64,000 bases of DNA, from positions 1 through 64,000 of the forward strand of contig JBIOUG010000192.1 of assembly GCA_044866775.1 (NCBI GenBank), given 5' to 3'. The stretch comes from DASUNQ01 sp044866775 (GTDB taxonomy: Bacteria; Acidobacteriota; Thermoanaerobaculia; Multivoradales; UBA5704). Each line of letters starts with the position of its first letter. Position 1 is the stretch's first letter. Shown here in pieces: positions 1 through 7,531 of this stretch. The notes beneath the pieces are model-generated. The model searched no databases. It was given only the letters and a program-made list of their open reading frames with translations, and was not told where the DNA came from. A program made the translations under genes and the position numbers.

Positions 1-2
1 CG

Positions 3-668
3 CCGGGAGCGACGGCGGCGCGGCGCACGACCGCCCCGCCTGCCGCGCCGCCAGCCTCGCCGGTCGCACGGCCGCGCGCCGCCGCGCCGCCGCCCGCCGC
101 CGCCCGCCCGCGCGACACCGCCGCCGGCGAGGACCCCGCGGCCGACCTGCCGGTGCGGCCGCAGCGCGTGCCCGAGTTCGAGGAGAGCGACATCGAGGAG
201 CCGGCCCCGGTGCCGGCGGCGCCGCCGCGCCGCACCGAGGAGCCCGCCGCTCCCGCCCGCCCGGCGCCGGCGCCGCCCGAGACCGCGCCGCAGCCCGCCG
301 CGCAGGCGCTCTACGACCGCGGCTACACGCTCTACCACCAGGGGCACTACGTCGACGCCGAGGCGAGCTTCCAGCGCTTCCTGCAGGGCCAGCCGGCGAG
401 CGAGCTCGCCGACAACGCGCAGTACTGGATCGGCGAGTGCCGCTACGCGCGCGGCGACCACCGCGGCGCGCTCGCCGCGTTCCGCGAGACGGTCGAGCGC
501 TATCCGCAGGGGAACAAGGTCCCCGACGCGCTGCTCAAGGCCGGGCAGTGCCTCGAGGCGCTCGGCGACGCCGAGGGGGCGCGGCTGACCTACGGTGAGG
601 TGATGAAGCGCTTTCCGGGCACCGCCGCGGCAACCGCCGCCGAAGAGCGCCGCGCCAAGGTCCGGTAG
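3..668 (+). CDS. CpoB/YbgF-like TPR protein (C-terminal part)
   Basis: The reading frame is open from the left edge, so the N-terminus is missing. The visible part starts with a Pro/Ala/Arg-rich low-complexity linker of about 100 residues. It ends in three tetratricopeptide units with the hallmark text of the Tol-Pal family, for example ALYDRGYTLYHQGHYVDAEA and the later DNAQYWIGECRYARGDH. In that family the C-terminal TPR domain binds TolA in the periplasm and coordinates peptidoglycan synthesis with outer-membrane constriction. No tol or pal gene is in view, so the link is by family only. A general periplasmic TPR (BamD-like) role is the alternative. Confidence 0.75.
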   Translation, partial: PGATAARRTTAPPAAPPASPVARPRAAAPPPAAARPRDTAAGEDPAADLPVRPQRVPEFEESDIEEPAPVPAAPPRRTEEPAAPARPAPAPPETAPQPAAQALYDRGYTLYHQGHYVDAEASFQRFLQGQPASELADNAQYWIGECRYARGDHRGALAAFRETVERYPQGNKVPDALLKAGQCLEALGDAEGARLTYGEVMKRFPGTAAATAAEERRAKVR

Positions 669-711
669 GTTTCCGAGCCTGAATGATCGCCCCGGGTGCA
701 CCTCCAACTAC

Positions 712-732
712 AGTTCAAGTACCACTTGAACT
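712..732. promoter_or_regulatory. Perfect 9-bp inverted repeat, operator-like
   Basis: AGTTCAAGT, three bases, then ACTTGAACT form a perfect dyad that ends 14 bp before the -35 box of the promoter at 747. It is A+T-rich against a 70% G+C background and has no T-run, which fits a dimeric regulator's binding site better than a terminator. The regulator is unknown. Confidence 0.45.
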
Positions 733-746
733 TTCGCCGGCAAAGG

Positions 747-775
747 TTGACACTTACGGGCGGGGGTAGTACTTT
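747..775 (+). promoter_or_regulatory. Sigma-70-type promoter of the LysM gene
   Basis: TTGACA (747-752), a 17-bp spacer, and TACTTT (770-775). The -35 is a full consensus match and the spacing is ideal. Transcription would begin near 782 and leave a leader of about 68 nt before the ATG at 850. Confidence 0.65.
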
Positions 776-849
776 CCCTTCATAGCGCCTTCCCTATAGA
801 TCAGGGCTCGAGACCAGACGTGCTCCCCCGTGTGCAAGGAGGGATTCCC

Positions 850-2040
850 ATGAGCGCGCGGCTCCCCGCCACCGTCCTCGCGACCGCCATCCTGGCCGGC
901 ATGCCTCTCGCCGCGGCCGACACGCCACCGCGGACGCTGCATTTCGTGGGCGATCACTGGACCGCCTGGAACCCGCCGCAGGTCGAGCCCGGGCCGCAGG
1001 TCCACGTCATCGAGCGCGGCGACACGCTATGGGACCTGGCCGCGCGGTTCTACAACGATCCCTACCTCTGGCCGCAGCTCTGGGAGCGCAACCAGTACAT
1101 CCTCGACGCGCACTGGATCTATCCTGGCGACCCGCTGGTCATCGGCTTCGACGTGACGCCGGTCGAGGACCTCACCGAGGTGACGCCGGGCGCGATCGAG
1201 GAGGCGCCGGCGGGAGAGGCGCCGGCCGAGGAGACGGCCGGCGGCGTGCTCTCGGCCGGCGCCGCCGCGGCGGCCCCGGCGCCGCTCGGCGCCGAGAGCG
1301 ACATCTACTGCACCGGCTACATCGGCGGCCTCGAGGAGGAGTTCCCCTACGCCATCACCGGCTCGGAGTACGAGTCGCTGCAGGCCGACATGTTCCGCCG
1401 CACCAAGCGTCTGATGGGGAAGTGGGGCACGGTCGACTCGGTCAAGTACAACCTCTCGACCGGCGACATCGTCTACCTGAGCGGTGGGCGCGCCGGCGGG
1501 CTCACGCCGGGCCAGGTCTTCACCAGCGTCCTGCCCGCCGAGCGCGTGGTGCGCCACCCGCTGCGGGGCGACGTCGTCGGGCGTGTCTACCGCTACACGG
1601 GGAGAGTGCGCGTGCTGTCCGTCCAAGAAGAGTCGGCCATCGCCGAGATCGTGCACACCTGCGACCCCGGCATCCTGGTCGGAGCGAGCCTGATGCCGTT
1701 CACGCCGGAGCCGGTGCCGCTGGGACGGCAGACGGCGCTGCGGCCGGTCAACTATCCGACGCCGGCCGACCGCCTGCAGGGCGCGCCGGTGGTGCTGATG
1801 GCGCACGACGACATCCTCTCGATGGGGCAGGACCACGTGGTCTTCATCGAGGGGGGAGAGGACGCGGACGTGACGCCGGGCGACGTCTACACCATCTACC
1901 GGCTGAACCGCATCCCGGGCATGCCGCCGGTCGTGCTCGGCGAGCTCGCGGTGCTGTCGGTGCACGAGCACACGTCGGTGGCGAAGATCCTCGAGTCGCG
2001 CTACGCGATCTACGCCGGCGACGTCCTCGAGCCGAAGTAG
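850..2040 (+). CDS. Secreted LysM-domain protein
   Basis: A 396-residue protein with a signal peptide (residues 1-21, ending in AAA) followed by a LysM peptidoglycan-binding module at about residues 48-98, recognisable from VIERGDTLWDLAARFYNDP and the closing WIYPGDPLVI. The rest is an Ala/Glu-rich linker and a beta-rich C-terminal half of about 270 residues with no recognised catalytic motif. The ATG at 850 is preferred over an in-frame GTG at 820 because AAGGAGGG ends 7 bases upstream of it. Proteins of this layout are common next to envelope genes and are thought to anchor to peptidoglycan. It probably acts in the periplasm, and its exact role is unknown. Confidence 0.8.
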   Translation: MSARLPATVLATAILAGMPLAAADTPPRTLHFVGDHWTAWNPPQVEPGPQVHVIERGDTLWDLAARFYNDPYLWPQLWERNQYILDAHWIYPGDPLVIGFDVTPVEDLTEVTPGAIEEAPAGEAPAEETAGGVLSAGAAAAAPAPLGAESDIYCTGYIGGLEEEFPYAITGSEYESLQADMFRRTKRLMGKWGTVDSVKYNLSTGDIVYLSGGRAGGLTPGQVFTSVLPAERVVRHPLRGDVVGRVYRYTGRVRVLSVQEESAIAEIVHTCDPGILVGASLMPFTPEPVPLGRQTALRPVNYPTPADRLQGAPVVLMAHDDILSMGQDHVVFIEGGEDADVTPGDVYTIYRLNRIPGMPPVVLGELAVLSVHEHTSVAKILESRYAIYAGDVLEPK

Positions 2041-2124
2041 GCGCGGGCTCCGCGGCGCCTTCCCAGCGCCGAGGTGCTGTGATACCGTCTCGCCGTTCCG
2101 ATTCGCTTCCCGAGGGATCCCGGC

Positions 2125-2397
2125 GTGGCCGAACAGAATCTGAACGGTCGCTTGCATCAGATCGTGGACGAGCTGGTCCGCCGCGGGGTGACCCTCGAGC
2201 AGGCGCGACGCGAGTTCGAGCGGCAGTTCATCGTCGCCTCGCTGCGCAGCAACGACGGGAACTTCTGCCGCTCCGCCCGCTGCCTCGGGGTGCACCGCAA
2301 CACGCTGCGCAACAAGGTCACCGACCTCGGGATCGGCGCCGGTGACTACGACTTTCGCCCGCGAGCCGGCCGCGCGCGCCGGCGGCGCGAGACCTAG
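2125..2397 (+). CDS. Fis-type helix-turn-helix protein
   Basis: A 90-residue protein starting at GTG with GAGGG 9 bases upstream. Residues 30-75 resemble the Fis/NtrC C-terminal DNA-binding domain (HTH_8): an FIVASLRSNDGNFCRSARCL helix-turn segment followed by GVHRNTLRNKV. The tail is very basic (RAGRARRRRET). In the family this module binds enhancer or nucleoid sites. Here it stands alone, without receiver or AAA+ domain. A near-consensus sigma-54 promoter follows 40 bp downstream, which makes a regulatory link to the next gene attractive but unproven. Confidence 0.8.
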   Translation: MAEQNLNGRLHQIVDELVRRGVTLEQARREFERQFIVASLRSNDGNFCRSARCLGVHRNTLRNKVTDLGIGAGDYDFRPRAGRARRRRET

Positions 2398-2438
2398 GCG
2401 CGAAGAGCGCCGGGTCACCCGTTTCACCCGCTCCTACC

Positions 2439-2454
2439 TGGCACGAATCTCGCT
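2439..2454 (+). promoter_or_regulatory. Sigma-54 (-24/-12) promoter
   Basis: TGGCACGAATCTCGCT matches the consensus TGGCACG-N4-TTGC(A/T) with a single mismatch, and the GG and GC elements are correctly spaced. It lies 125 bp upstream of the lytic transglycosylase ATG at 2579. The window encodes a sigma-54 activator of the NtrC type at 53547, but whether it acts here is unknown. Confidence 0.6.
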
Positions 2455-2578
2455 TCGAGTTTCCAGCAGGAGTTCGTGTTTGCCATCCGGCCCGTCTCGG
2501 GGATGGCTTGTGCCTTTTCAGGAGTCCGCCCCGCGCCAACCCGTGCCGGGTCTGCGCGTAAGCGACGGAGGGTTCCAC

Positions 2579-3364
2579 ATGCTCGGAAGCGCTCTCAAGC
2601 GCGGTCGGCTGGCGGCAGTCGTCGCCGCCGGCCTGTTCACGATCGCGGTGCCGCCGGCGCCGTCCACGCGGCCGCAGCCGCCGGTCATCCCCGTTCCCCC
2701 ACCCGTCGACGTCGAGGCGCTCGGCGCCTGGCTCGCCGGCCCGCGCGACGCGCGCCTCTTCACCCCCGCCGACCTCGACGCCGCGCTCGCCGACCAGCCG
2801 CAGCAGCTCGCCGTCTTCAGCGAGGACGCGGCGGCGCTCGCCGAGCGCCGCTACCTCGACCGCCTGCCGTTCGGCGGCTCGATCCGCGAGGCCGCGGCGC
2901 GGCACCGCCTCGACGGGCTGCTGGTGGCGTCGGTGGTGTGGGCGGAGTCGAAGTTCGCCCCGCGCGCCGTCTCGCCGCGCGGCGCGGTCGGGCTGATGCA
3001 GGTCTTGCCCGCGACGGCGGCGCGCTACGGAGGCGCCAACCTCCGCGACCCGGCGGTCAACCTCGACGTCGGCAGCCGCTACCTGGCGGCGCTCCTCGAC
3101 GCTTATGAAGGCGATCTGACCCTGGCGCTCGCGGCCTACAACGCGGGCCCCGCCGTGGTGGCGCGCTATAGCGGTGTGCCGCCGTTTCGCGAGACGCGGA
3201 GCTATGTCGCACGCGTGCTCGCGCGCTACGCCGAGAGCCGCCGACGCGTCGAGGCGAGAGCGATCGCCAGCGAGGACCCCTTCCTCCCCGCACGTGTAAC
3301 GATTGGGGAGAAGGCATCGTCTGCGACGGTGCAACCGTTGGAGGTCAGCAGGGATGCAGGCTGA
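2579..3364 (+). CDS. Lytic transglycosylase (SLT domain)
   Basis: A 261-residue protein. The ATG at 2579 follows GGAGGG by 6 bases and starts an N-terminal hydrophobic segment (residues 10-24) that is probably an export signal. The Goose-type lysozyme/SLT fold covers residues about 100-215. VVWAESKFAPRAVSP carries the catalytic Glu, followed by the family motifs GAVGLMQVLPATA and ALAAYNAGP. These enzymes cleave the MurNAc-GlcNAc bond of peptidoglycan to give 1,6-anhydro ends. The sigma-54 promoter upstream suggests conditional expression. The C-terminal 45 residues are unassigned. Confidence 0.88.
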   Translation: MLGSALKRGRLAAVVAAGLFTIAVPPAPSTRPQPPVIPVPPPVDVEALGAWLAGPRDARLFTPADLDAALADQPQQLAVFSEDAAALAERRYLDRLPFGGSIREAAARHRLDGLLVASVVWAESKFAPRAVSPRGAVGLMQVLPATAARYGGANLRDPAVNLDVGSRYLAALLDAYEGDLTLALAAYNAGPAVVARYSGVPPFRETRSYVARVLARYAESRRRVEARAIASEDPFLPARVTIGEKASSATVQPLEVSRDAG

Positions 3365-3375
3365 GTTCAGCCTAC

Positions 3376-3435
3376 TGCGCTGATCCGATCTCCCTCACCC
3401 CTGGCCCCTCTCCCACATGGGAGTGGGGGACGTAG
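3376..3435 (+). repeat. REP-like dispersed repeat, copy A
   Basis: The copy contains GATCCGATCTCCCTCACCCC followed by the hairpin core CCCCTCTCCC-ACAT-GGGAGTGGGG and ACGTAG. The same ~60-bp unit recurs at 5261, 6597, 6710 and, inverted, at 18808. It lies between the convergent transglycosylase and tatA genes. Confidence 0.8.
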
Positions 3436-3485
3436 TCCGGGGCGAGCGGCGTGAGCGCCAGCGGTGAGGAAAAAGAGCTTCGTCC

Positions 3486-3677
3486 TTACGTGCGGGCGTC
3501 TCGCTTCTCGGGGGCGTCCTTCTCGTCATCGTCAGAGGCGGCCGCCCGGATTCCCTTCTTGAAATTGCGGATCCCCTCGCCGAGCCCGCGGCCGATCTGC
3601 GGCAGGCGCGTGGCTCCGAAGAGCAGGATGACGATGAGGAACAGGATCATGAGCTCTGGCACGCCGAGATGAGGCAT
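3486..3677 (-). CDS. tatA: Sec-independent translocase TatA
   Basis: A 63-residue protein of usual TatA length. A single N-terminal membrane helix (residues 5-22) is followed by the conserved FGATRLPQIGRGLGEGIRNF hinge and amphipathic helix, then an acidic tail. TatA oligomers form the passage for folded twin-arginine substrates through the inner membrane. The start is supported by AAGGAAGGA just upstream. tatC and tatB are not in the window, so it works as an isolated tatA. TatE-type paralogues cannot be excluded. Confidence 0.93.
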   Translation of the reverse strand: MPHLGVPELMILFLIVILLFGATRLPQIGRGLGEGIRNFKKGIRAAASDDDEKDAPEKRDART

Positions 3678-3723
3678 AGCTTCCTTCCTTTGCCGTGACG
3701 GACGCGTCAGTGTAGCAGATCGC

Positions 3724-4716
3724 TCAGGCGGCCCGGCCGCCGCCCCGGATCACCCCCTCCCACACCTCCCCCAGCGCCGGCGCGAGCGGCGCTCCTTCGG
3801 GAATGCGCGCGAGGTGGCCGAGCGCGCGCTCGAGGGTCGGCGGCACCAGCGGCAGGTGGCGCGGCGAGCCGCGGCGGGCGAAGGAGACGTAGGTCCCCAC
3901 CGCCTTGAGCGTCCGCTGCGCCGCGGCGCGGTGGTAGCTCAGCCGGGCCGGCGCGTTGGGGAGCGCCGCGGCGAGCAGCTCCGCCTCGAGGTCGGGCGGC
4001 GGGAACAGCGTGTCGTTCAAGAGGGAGGCGAGGTCGTAGGCCGGCGGTCCGAGGCGCAGGTCCTGGTGGTCGAGGACCGCGAGGCTCGGCTCCGCCGGCA
4101 GCGGCACCAGGTTGCGCGCCATGAAATCGCGGTGGCAGGGGACTGCGCCCTCCGCCGCCAGATTGGCGCAGAGCGTCTCGAGCGCCCCGCGCAGCGCGGT
4201 GGCGAGGGCGGGGCCGCCGGCGAGCCCTTCGGGCGCGAGATAGAGCGTCCAGGTCTGCTCGAGCTCGCGCGCCAGGAGCTCGCGACCGAGCGGAGGGTTG
4301 AGCTCGCCCACGCGCTCGGCGGGCAGCGCGGCGATCCGCCGCGCCACCGCGAGTCCCTCGGCGAACCAGCGGCCCAGCTCGCCCCACGAGCGACCGCGCC
4401 AGTCGGCGAGCGTCGCCGGGCCGACGTCCTCGAGCAGCATCCAGCCGCGCGCGTCGTCGGCGGCGAGCACGCGCGGCACGCGCACGCCGGCCCCCGCCAG
4501 CAGCTCCGTCGTCGCCGCGAAGCGCTGCAGCGCGCCGCGCGGCTCGGGCGGATAGGTGGCGAGGATCGACGAGCCGTCGCCGCCGAGCTCGAGGCGAAAG
4601 TAGCGGCGCGGCGAGACGTCGCCGGGGAGCGGCAGGACGGCGAGGAGCCGCTCGCCACGCGCCGCCAGCCAGCTCGCGAGGGCCGGCTCGAAGGGCGTTG
4701 CGGACGTCGCGTGCAT
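3724..4716 (-). CDS. amgK: AmgK-like aminosugar kinase (COG3178)
   Basis: A 330-residue phosphotransferase of the APH/protein-kinase fold. LPGDVSPRRYFRLEL near residues 27-41 matches the AmgK N-terminal hallmark. CHRDFMARNLV carries the Brenner-motif Asp and Asn, and LDHQDLRLGPPAYDLASLL carries the Mg-binding Asp. AmgK enzymes phosphorylate the anomeric carbon of MurNAc or GlcNAc in peptidoglycan recycling and are usually followed by the nucleotidyltransferase murU. No murU is adjacent; tatA lies 46 bp downstream. The ATG at 4716 is the start that leaves the conserved domain intact, but its ribosome site is weak. The symbol is given by family resemblance only. Confidence 0.7.
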   Translation of the reverse strand: MHATSATPFEPALASWLAARGERLLAVLPLPGDVSPRRYFRLELGGDGSSILATYPPEPRGALQRFAATTELLAGAGVRVPRVLAADDARGWMLLEDVGPATLADWRGRSWGELGRWFAEGLAVARRIAALPAERVGELNPPLGRELLARELEQTWTLYLAPEGLAGGPALATALRGALETLCANLAAEGAVPCHRDFMARNLVPLPAEPSLAVLDHQDLRLGPPAYDLASLLNDTLFPPPDLEAELLAAALPNAPARLSYHRAAAQRTLKAVGTYVSFARRGSPRHLPLVPPTLERALGHLARIPEGAPLAPALGEVWEGVIRGGGRAA

Positions 4717-4811
4717 GGCGTTACCGGCGGCAGAAAACGCACTAGGGTAGCACCCCGCGAGGCGCGACAGAATGCCGTCGAAACGGGCCTTGGCGCGGGC
4801 TCGCGCGCGGT

Positions 4812-4840
4812 TTGACACCTCCTGGAGCGCGGGCCATAAT
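4812..4840 (+). promoter_or_regulatory. Sigma-70-type promoter
   Basis: TTGACA (4812-4817), a 17-bp spacer, and CATAAT (4835-4840): eleven of twelve consensus bases. It drives the small gene at 4879, with transcription expected near 4847. Confidence 0.75.
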
Positions 4841-4878
4841 CGCTCGCGTCGAGCCCTGAGGACGGCGGGAGGCGGCAC

Positions 4879-5193
4879 CTGAACGAGAAGCTGCATCACA
4901 TGCTCCGCGACCTTCGGCGCGCCCTCTCGGAAGCGATCTCCGAATCGACCGAGGTGAGCCGCACGCTGCGGAAGATCCGCGAGGAGGGCTACTCCCTCTA
5001 CCTGCTGGTCGACTGCAAGCGCGAAGGGGTCGAAGGCGAGCATCTGGCGCTGACGCCGTCGGCCGGGCAGGGCCAGAGCGTGAGCCAGGGGCAGGGCGAG
5101 CCGAATTTTCAGATTAACGGCAGGGACTTGTCGTTCCTGCGGTCGATCGGGATCGATCCGACGAGAAGGCTACGAAGAAGACGGACGATTTAG
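4879..5193 (+). CDS. Small conserved-looking protein, probable CTG start
   Basis: From the CTG at 4879 this is a 104-residue protein; from the first ATG (4900) it is 97. GGGAGG (4867-4872) sits 6 bases before the CTG but 27 before the ATG, and no ATG, GTG or TTG occurs in frame between the stop at 4837 and 4900. The CTG is therefore the better start. The N-terminal half is a charged helix (LRDLRRALSEAISESTEVSR), followed by a short hydrophobic stretch GYSLYLLVDC. The middle is Gln/Gly/Ser-rich and the C-terminus very basic. I recognise no domain. It has its own strong promoter, so it is probably real. Confidence 0.65.
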   Translation: MNEKLHHMLRDLRRALSEAISESTEVSRTLRKIREEGYSLYLLVDCKREGVEGEHLALTPSAGQGQSVSQGQGEPNFQINGRDLSFLRSIGIDPTRRLRRRRTI

Positions 5194-5260
5194 GAGAGGC
5201 GCCGTTCGCTTGCTGCGAGCGTCGAAGCTGATCGGGCGCTCGAGCTGATTCCGTCTTCAC

Positions 5261-5320
5261 TGCGTCGATCCGATCTCCCTCACCCCTGGCCCCTCTCCCA
5301 CATGGGAGAGGGGGACGTAG
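5261..5320 (+). repeat. REP-like dispersed repeat, copy B
   Basis: The cleanest copy, with the perfect stem CCCCTCTCCC-ACAT-GGGAGAGGGG. Similarity to copies C and D extends about 25 bases further left (GAGCTG...CTGCG). Confidence 0.85.
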
Positions 5321-5341
5321 TCGTCGCGGCCCGCGGCTGAT

Positions 5342-5419
5342 GCGCCCGGCACGGGGGCCGGGCGCTACGGAACACCGTCCTCGTCGCGCGTAGCGCCCGG
5401 GCCACGTCCCGGGCGTTTT
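5342..5419 (+). terminator. Two adjacent hairpins, second with T-run
   Basis: GCGCCCGGC (5342-5350) pairs with 5357-5365. CGCCCGGG (5394-5401) pairs with CCCGGGCG (5408-5415) and is followed by TTTT. In addition CCGGGCGCTACG (5358-5369) is the exact complement of 5389-5400, so an alternative 12-bp stem can form. This looks like a rho-independent terminator for the 4879 gene, or a second repeat type. With the REP copy it fills the 276-bp gap before rlmN. Confidence 0.5.
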
Positions 5420-5469
5420 CGGTACGGGGCGGGAATACTTCCAGTCGGCGTGACGTAGTCCACTCCGTG

Positions 5470-6567
5470 ATGCCTTCCGCTTTCACCCCTGCCGCCGGCG
5501 AGCGCTTGGACCTCGTGCGGCTGTCGCGTGCGGAGATGGAGGCGGCGCTGGGGCCGTGGATCGATCGGGCGTTTCGCGTGGCGCAGGTCTACGACGGGCT
5601 GCACCTGCGCGGGGTCGGCGGCTGGGAGGAGATGACCGAGCTGCCGAAGGAGCTGCGCGCGCGGCTCGCCGCGCGCTTCGCGATCGGCTGGCCGGAGATC
5701 GTCGAACGCCGCCTGGCGCGCGACACCACCTGCAAAGTCCTGCTGCGGCTCGGCGACGGCGCCACGATCGAGGCGGTGGACATCCCCGACCGTGACCGCC
5801 GCACCCTCTGCCTGTCGAGCCAGGCCGGCTGCGCGCTCGCCTGCACCTTCTGCGTCACCGGTTACTGGGGGGCGGGGCGGAACCTCTCGGCGGGAGAGAT
5901 CGTGGCCCAGGTACGGGCGGTGCAGCGCGACCGCGGGCACGCCAGCGAGCGGCTGAACCTGGTCTTCATGGGGATGGGCGAGCCGCTGCTCAATCGCGAG
6001 GCGCTGCGCGAGGCGCTCGAGATCCTCGGGCGCTCGATCTCGCTGCGCCGCGTCACGGTGTCGACCGCCGGCGTCGTGCCGGGGATCGACGAGATGGCGG
6101 GCTGGGAGCGGCGACCCAACCTGGCGGTGTCGCTGCACGCGCCGGACGACGAGCGGCGGAGCGCGCTGATGCCGCTCAACCGCACCTATCCGCTGCGTGA
6201 CCTGCTCGCTTCGCTGCGCCGCTATCCTCTCGAGAGCGGCCGCCGCCTCACCTTCGAGTACCTGCTGGTGCGCGACCTCAACGACGCGCCCGCCGACGCC
6301 GACGCCGTGGCGCGCCTCATCGGTGGCTTCCGCGCCAAGGTGAATCTGATCCCGATGAACCCCGACCCGGTACTCGATCGCGCGCTGGTGCCGCCGAGCC
6401 CCGAGCGGGTCGAGGCGTTCAAGGACCGGCTGCGCGCCCGCGGCCTGATCGCGACAGTCCGTCGCCGCCGCGGCGAGGACGTGTCCGCCGCGTGCGGGCA
6501 GTTGAGAGCGTTCGGCCGGGAGCCCAGGAAGGGAGCACCGTTCGCTCGCGACCACCGTCAAAGGTAG
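5470..6567 (+). CDS. rlmN: 23S rRNA A2503 / tRNA A37 C2-methyltransferase RlmN
   Basis: A 365-residue radical SAM enzyme of normal RlmN length. The iron-sulfur motif CALACTFC lies near residue 121. GEPLLN and SLHAPDDERRS are typical of the family, and the methyl-carrying Cys is in SAACGQLRAFG near the C-terminus. It methylates C2 of A2503 in 23S rRNA and A37 in some tRNAs, which supports translational fidelity. A GTG directly before the ATG (5467) is an alternative start, and there is no clear ribosome site. REP-like repeats flank the gene on both sides. Confidence 0.95.
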   Translation: MPSAFTPAAGERLDLVRLSRAEMEAALGPWIDRAFRVAQVYDGLHLRGVGGWEEMTELPKELRARLAARFAIGWPEIVERRLARDTTCKVLLRLGDGATIEAVDIPDRDRRTLCLSSQAGCALACTFCVTGYWGAGRNLSAGEIVAQVRAVQRDRGHASERLNLVFMGMGEPLLNREALREALEILGRSISLRRVTVSTAGVVPGIDEMAGWERRPNLAVSLHAPDDERRSALMPLNRTYPLRDLLASLRRYPLESGRRLTFEYLLVRDLNDAPADADAVARLIGGFRAKVNLIPMNPDPVLDRALVPPSPERVEAFKDRLRARGLIATVRRRRGEDVSAACGQLRAFGREPRKGAPFARDHRQR

Positions 6568-6596
6568 AGAAGTGTCCGAGCTGCCTCGATCTTTAC

Positions 6597-6653
6597 TGCA
6601 CTGATCCGGTCTCCCTCACCCCCTGGCCCCTCCGGTTTGAAGAGGGGGACCGT
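6597..6653 (+). repeat. REP-like dispersed repeat, degenerate copy C
   Basis: The left half (CTGATCCGGTCTCCCTCACC) is well conserved. The hairpin core is damaged (CCCCTCCGGTTTGAAGAGGGG), so the stem is shortened to about 5 bp. Confidence 0.7.
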
Positions 6654-6709
6654 GTCGTCCGGTGCCACCGGTTGAGCCGAGCGAGAAGGTGGCGCTGCTC
6701 CGGCTCTCC

Positions 6710-6769
6710 TGCGTTGGTCCGATCTCCCTCACCCCTGGCCCCTCTCCTACATGGGAGAGGGGAACGTAG
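6710..6769 (+). repeat. REP-like dispersed repeat, copy D
   Basis: A near-perfect copy with stem CCCCTCTCCT-ACAT-GGGAGAGGGG, only 57 bp from copy C and in the same orientation. Just after it lie short CTAGCT direct repeats (6776-6792) that overlap the end of pgeF. Confidence 0.8.
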
Positions 6770-6784
6770 CTCTACCTAGCTCAC

Positions 6785-7531
6785 CTAGCTAGTTGACCCG
6801 GTCTCCCGCCAGATGAACGCCAGGTTCCGGCCGGCCGCTTTCCCCTGGCGCCGGTAGCTCCACAGCCTCTCGGCGTCGCAACGCGTGCAGCGCAGGAGGC
6901 ATCGCACCTCGCCGATGCCGGCCATCTCGAGCTGGCGGCGAGCGGCGCCGGGGACGTCGAGGTGCGGGCGGCCGGCGGGGCCGGGGGTGACCACCTCGGG
7001 CGCGCTCGCCGCCGCCACCTGCTCGGCGACGTCGTAGCCGACCTCGTAGCAGCAGGCGCCGATCGCCGGACCGATCCAGGCCGTCCAGCGCTCCGGCCGC
7101 GGCGCCGCCGCGCGCACCGTGGCGCCGAGCACGCCGCCGGCGAGCCCGCGCCAGCCGGCGTGCGCCGCGGCGATCCCTTCCGGTCCGGCGAGGAGCACCG
7201 GCACGCAGTCGGCGACGGTGACGGCGAGCGCCAGGCCGCGCTCGTTCGTCATCAGCGCATCGCCTTCGCCGCACACGCCGGGCATCGCGGGGAGCACCGT
7301 CGCCGAATGGATCTGGCGCGCCCAGGCGACCGGCAGCTCGCGGCCGGCGGAGCGCCGCAGCACCTCCTCGCGCGTGCCCTCCGGGCCGACGCCGCTGAAC
7401 AGTACGCGCGCCTCGCCGCCGGCCCCTTCCCAGATCCAATGGCCGCCGCGCAGCGTCGGGCCGGCGATGCCAATCTCTGAGGCGTCGTCGCCGCGCTCGC
7501 GCGGCGCGCCTGCCGCGTCGTGGTCCCTCAC
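6785..7531 (-). CDS. pgeF: Multicopper-type laccase-fold purine nucleosidase family PgeF (YfiH)
   Basis: A 248-residue protein with the conserved PgeF sequence signatures: ARQIHSATV, VTVADCVPVLL, AAHAGWRGLAGG and WIGPAIGACCYEVG. These include the His/Cys residues that bind zinc in this family. YfiH/PgeF proteins are linked to peptidoglycan fidelity in E. coli and have purine nucleoside phosphorylase or deaminase activity in human FAMIN and bacterial relatives. The GTG at 7531 overlaps the stop of the upstream GDSL gene in a GTGA, so the two genes are translationally coupled. Starts further upstream would run through that gene and are rejected. Confidence 0.88.
   Translation of the reverse strand: MRDHDAAGAPRERGDDASEIGIAGPTLRGGHWIWEGAGGEARVLFSGVGPEGTREEVLRRSAGRELPVAWARQIHSATVLPAMPGVCGEGDALMTNERGLALAVTVADCVPVLLAGPEGIAAAHAGWRGLAGGVLGATVRAAAPRPERWTAWIGPAIGACCYEVGYDVAEQVAAASAPEVVTPGPAGRPHLDVPGAARRQLEMAGIGEVRCLLRCTRCDAERLWSYRRQGKAAGRNLAFIWRETGSTS

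Noticed and set aside
820..849. GTG 820 as start of the LysM gene
   Set aside because: The ribosome site AAGGAGGG and the signal peptide fit only the ATG at 850.
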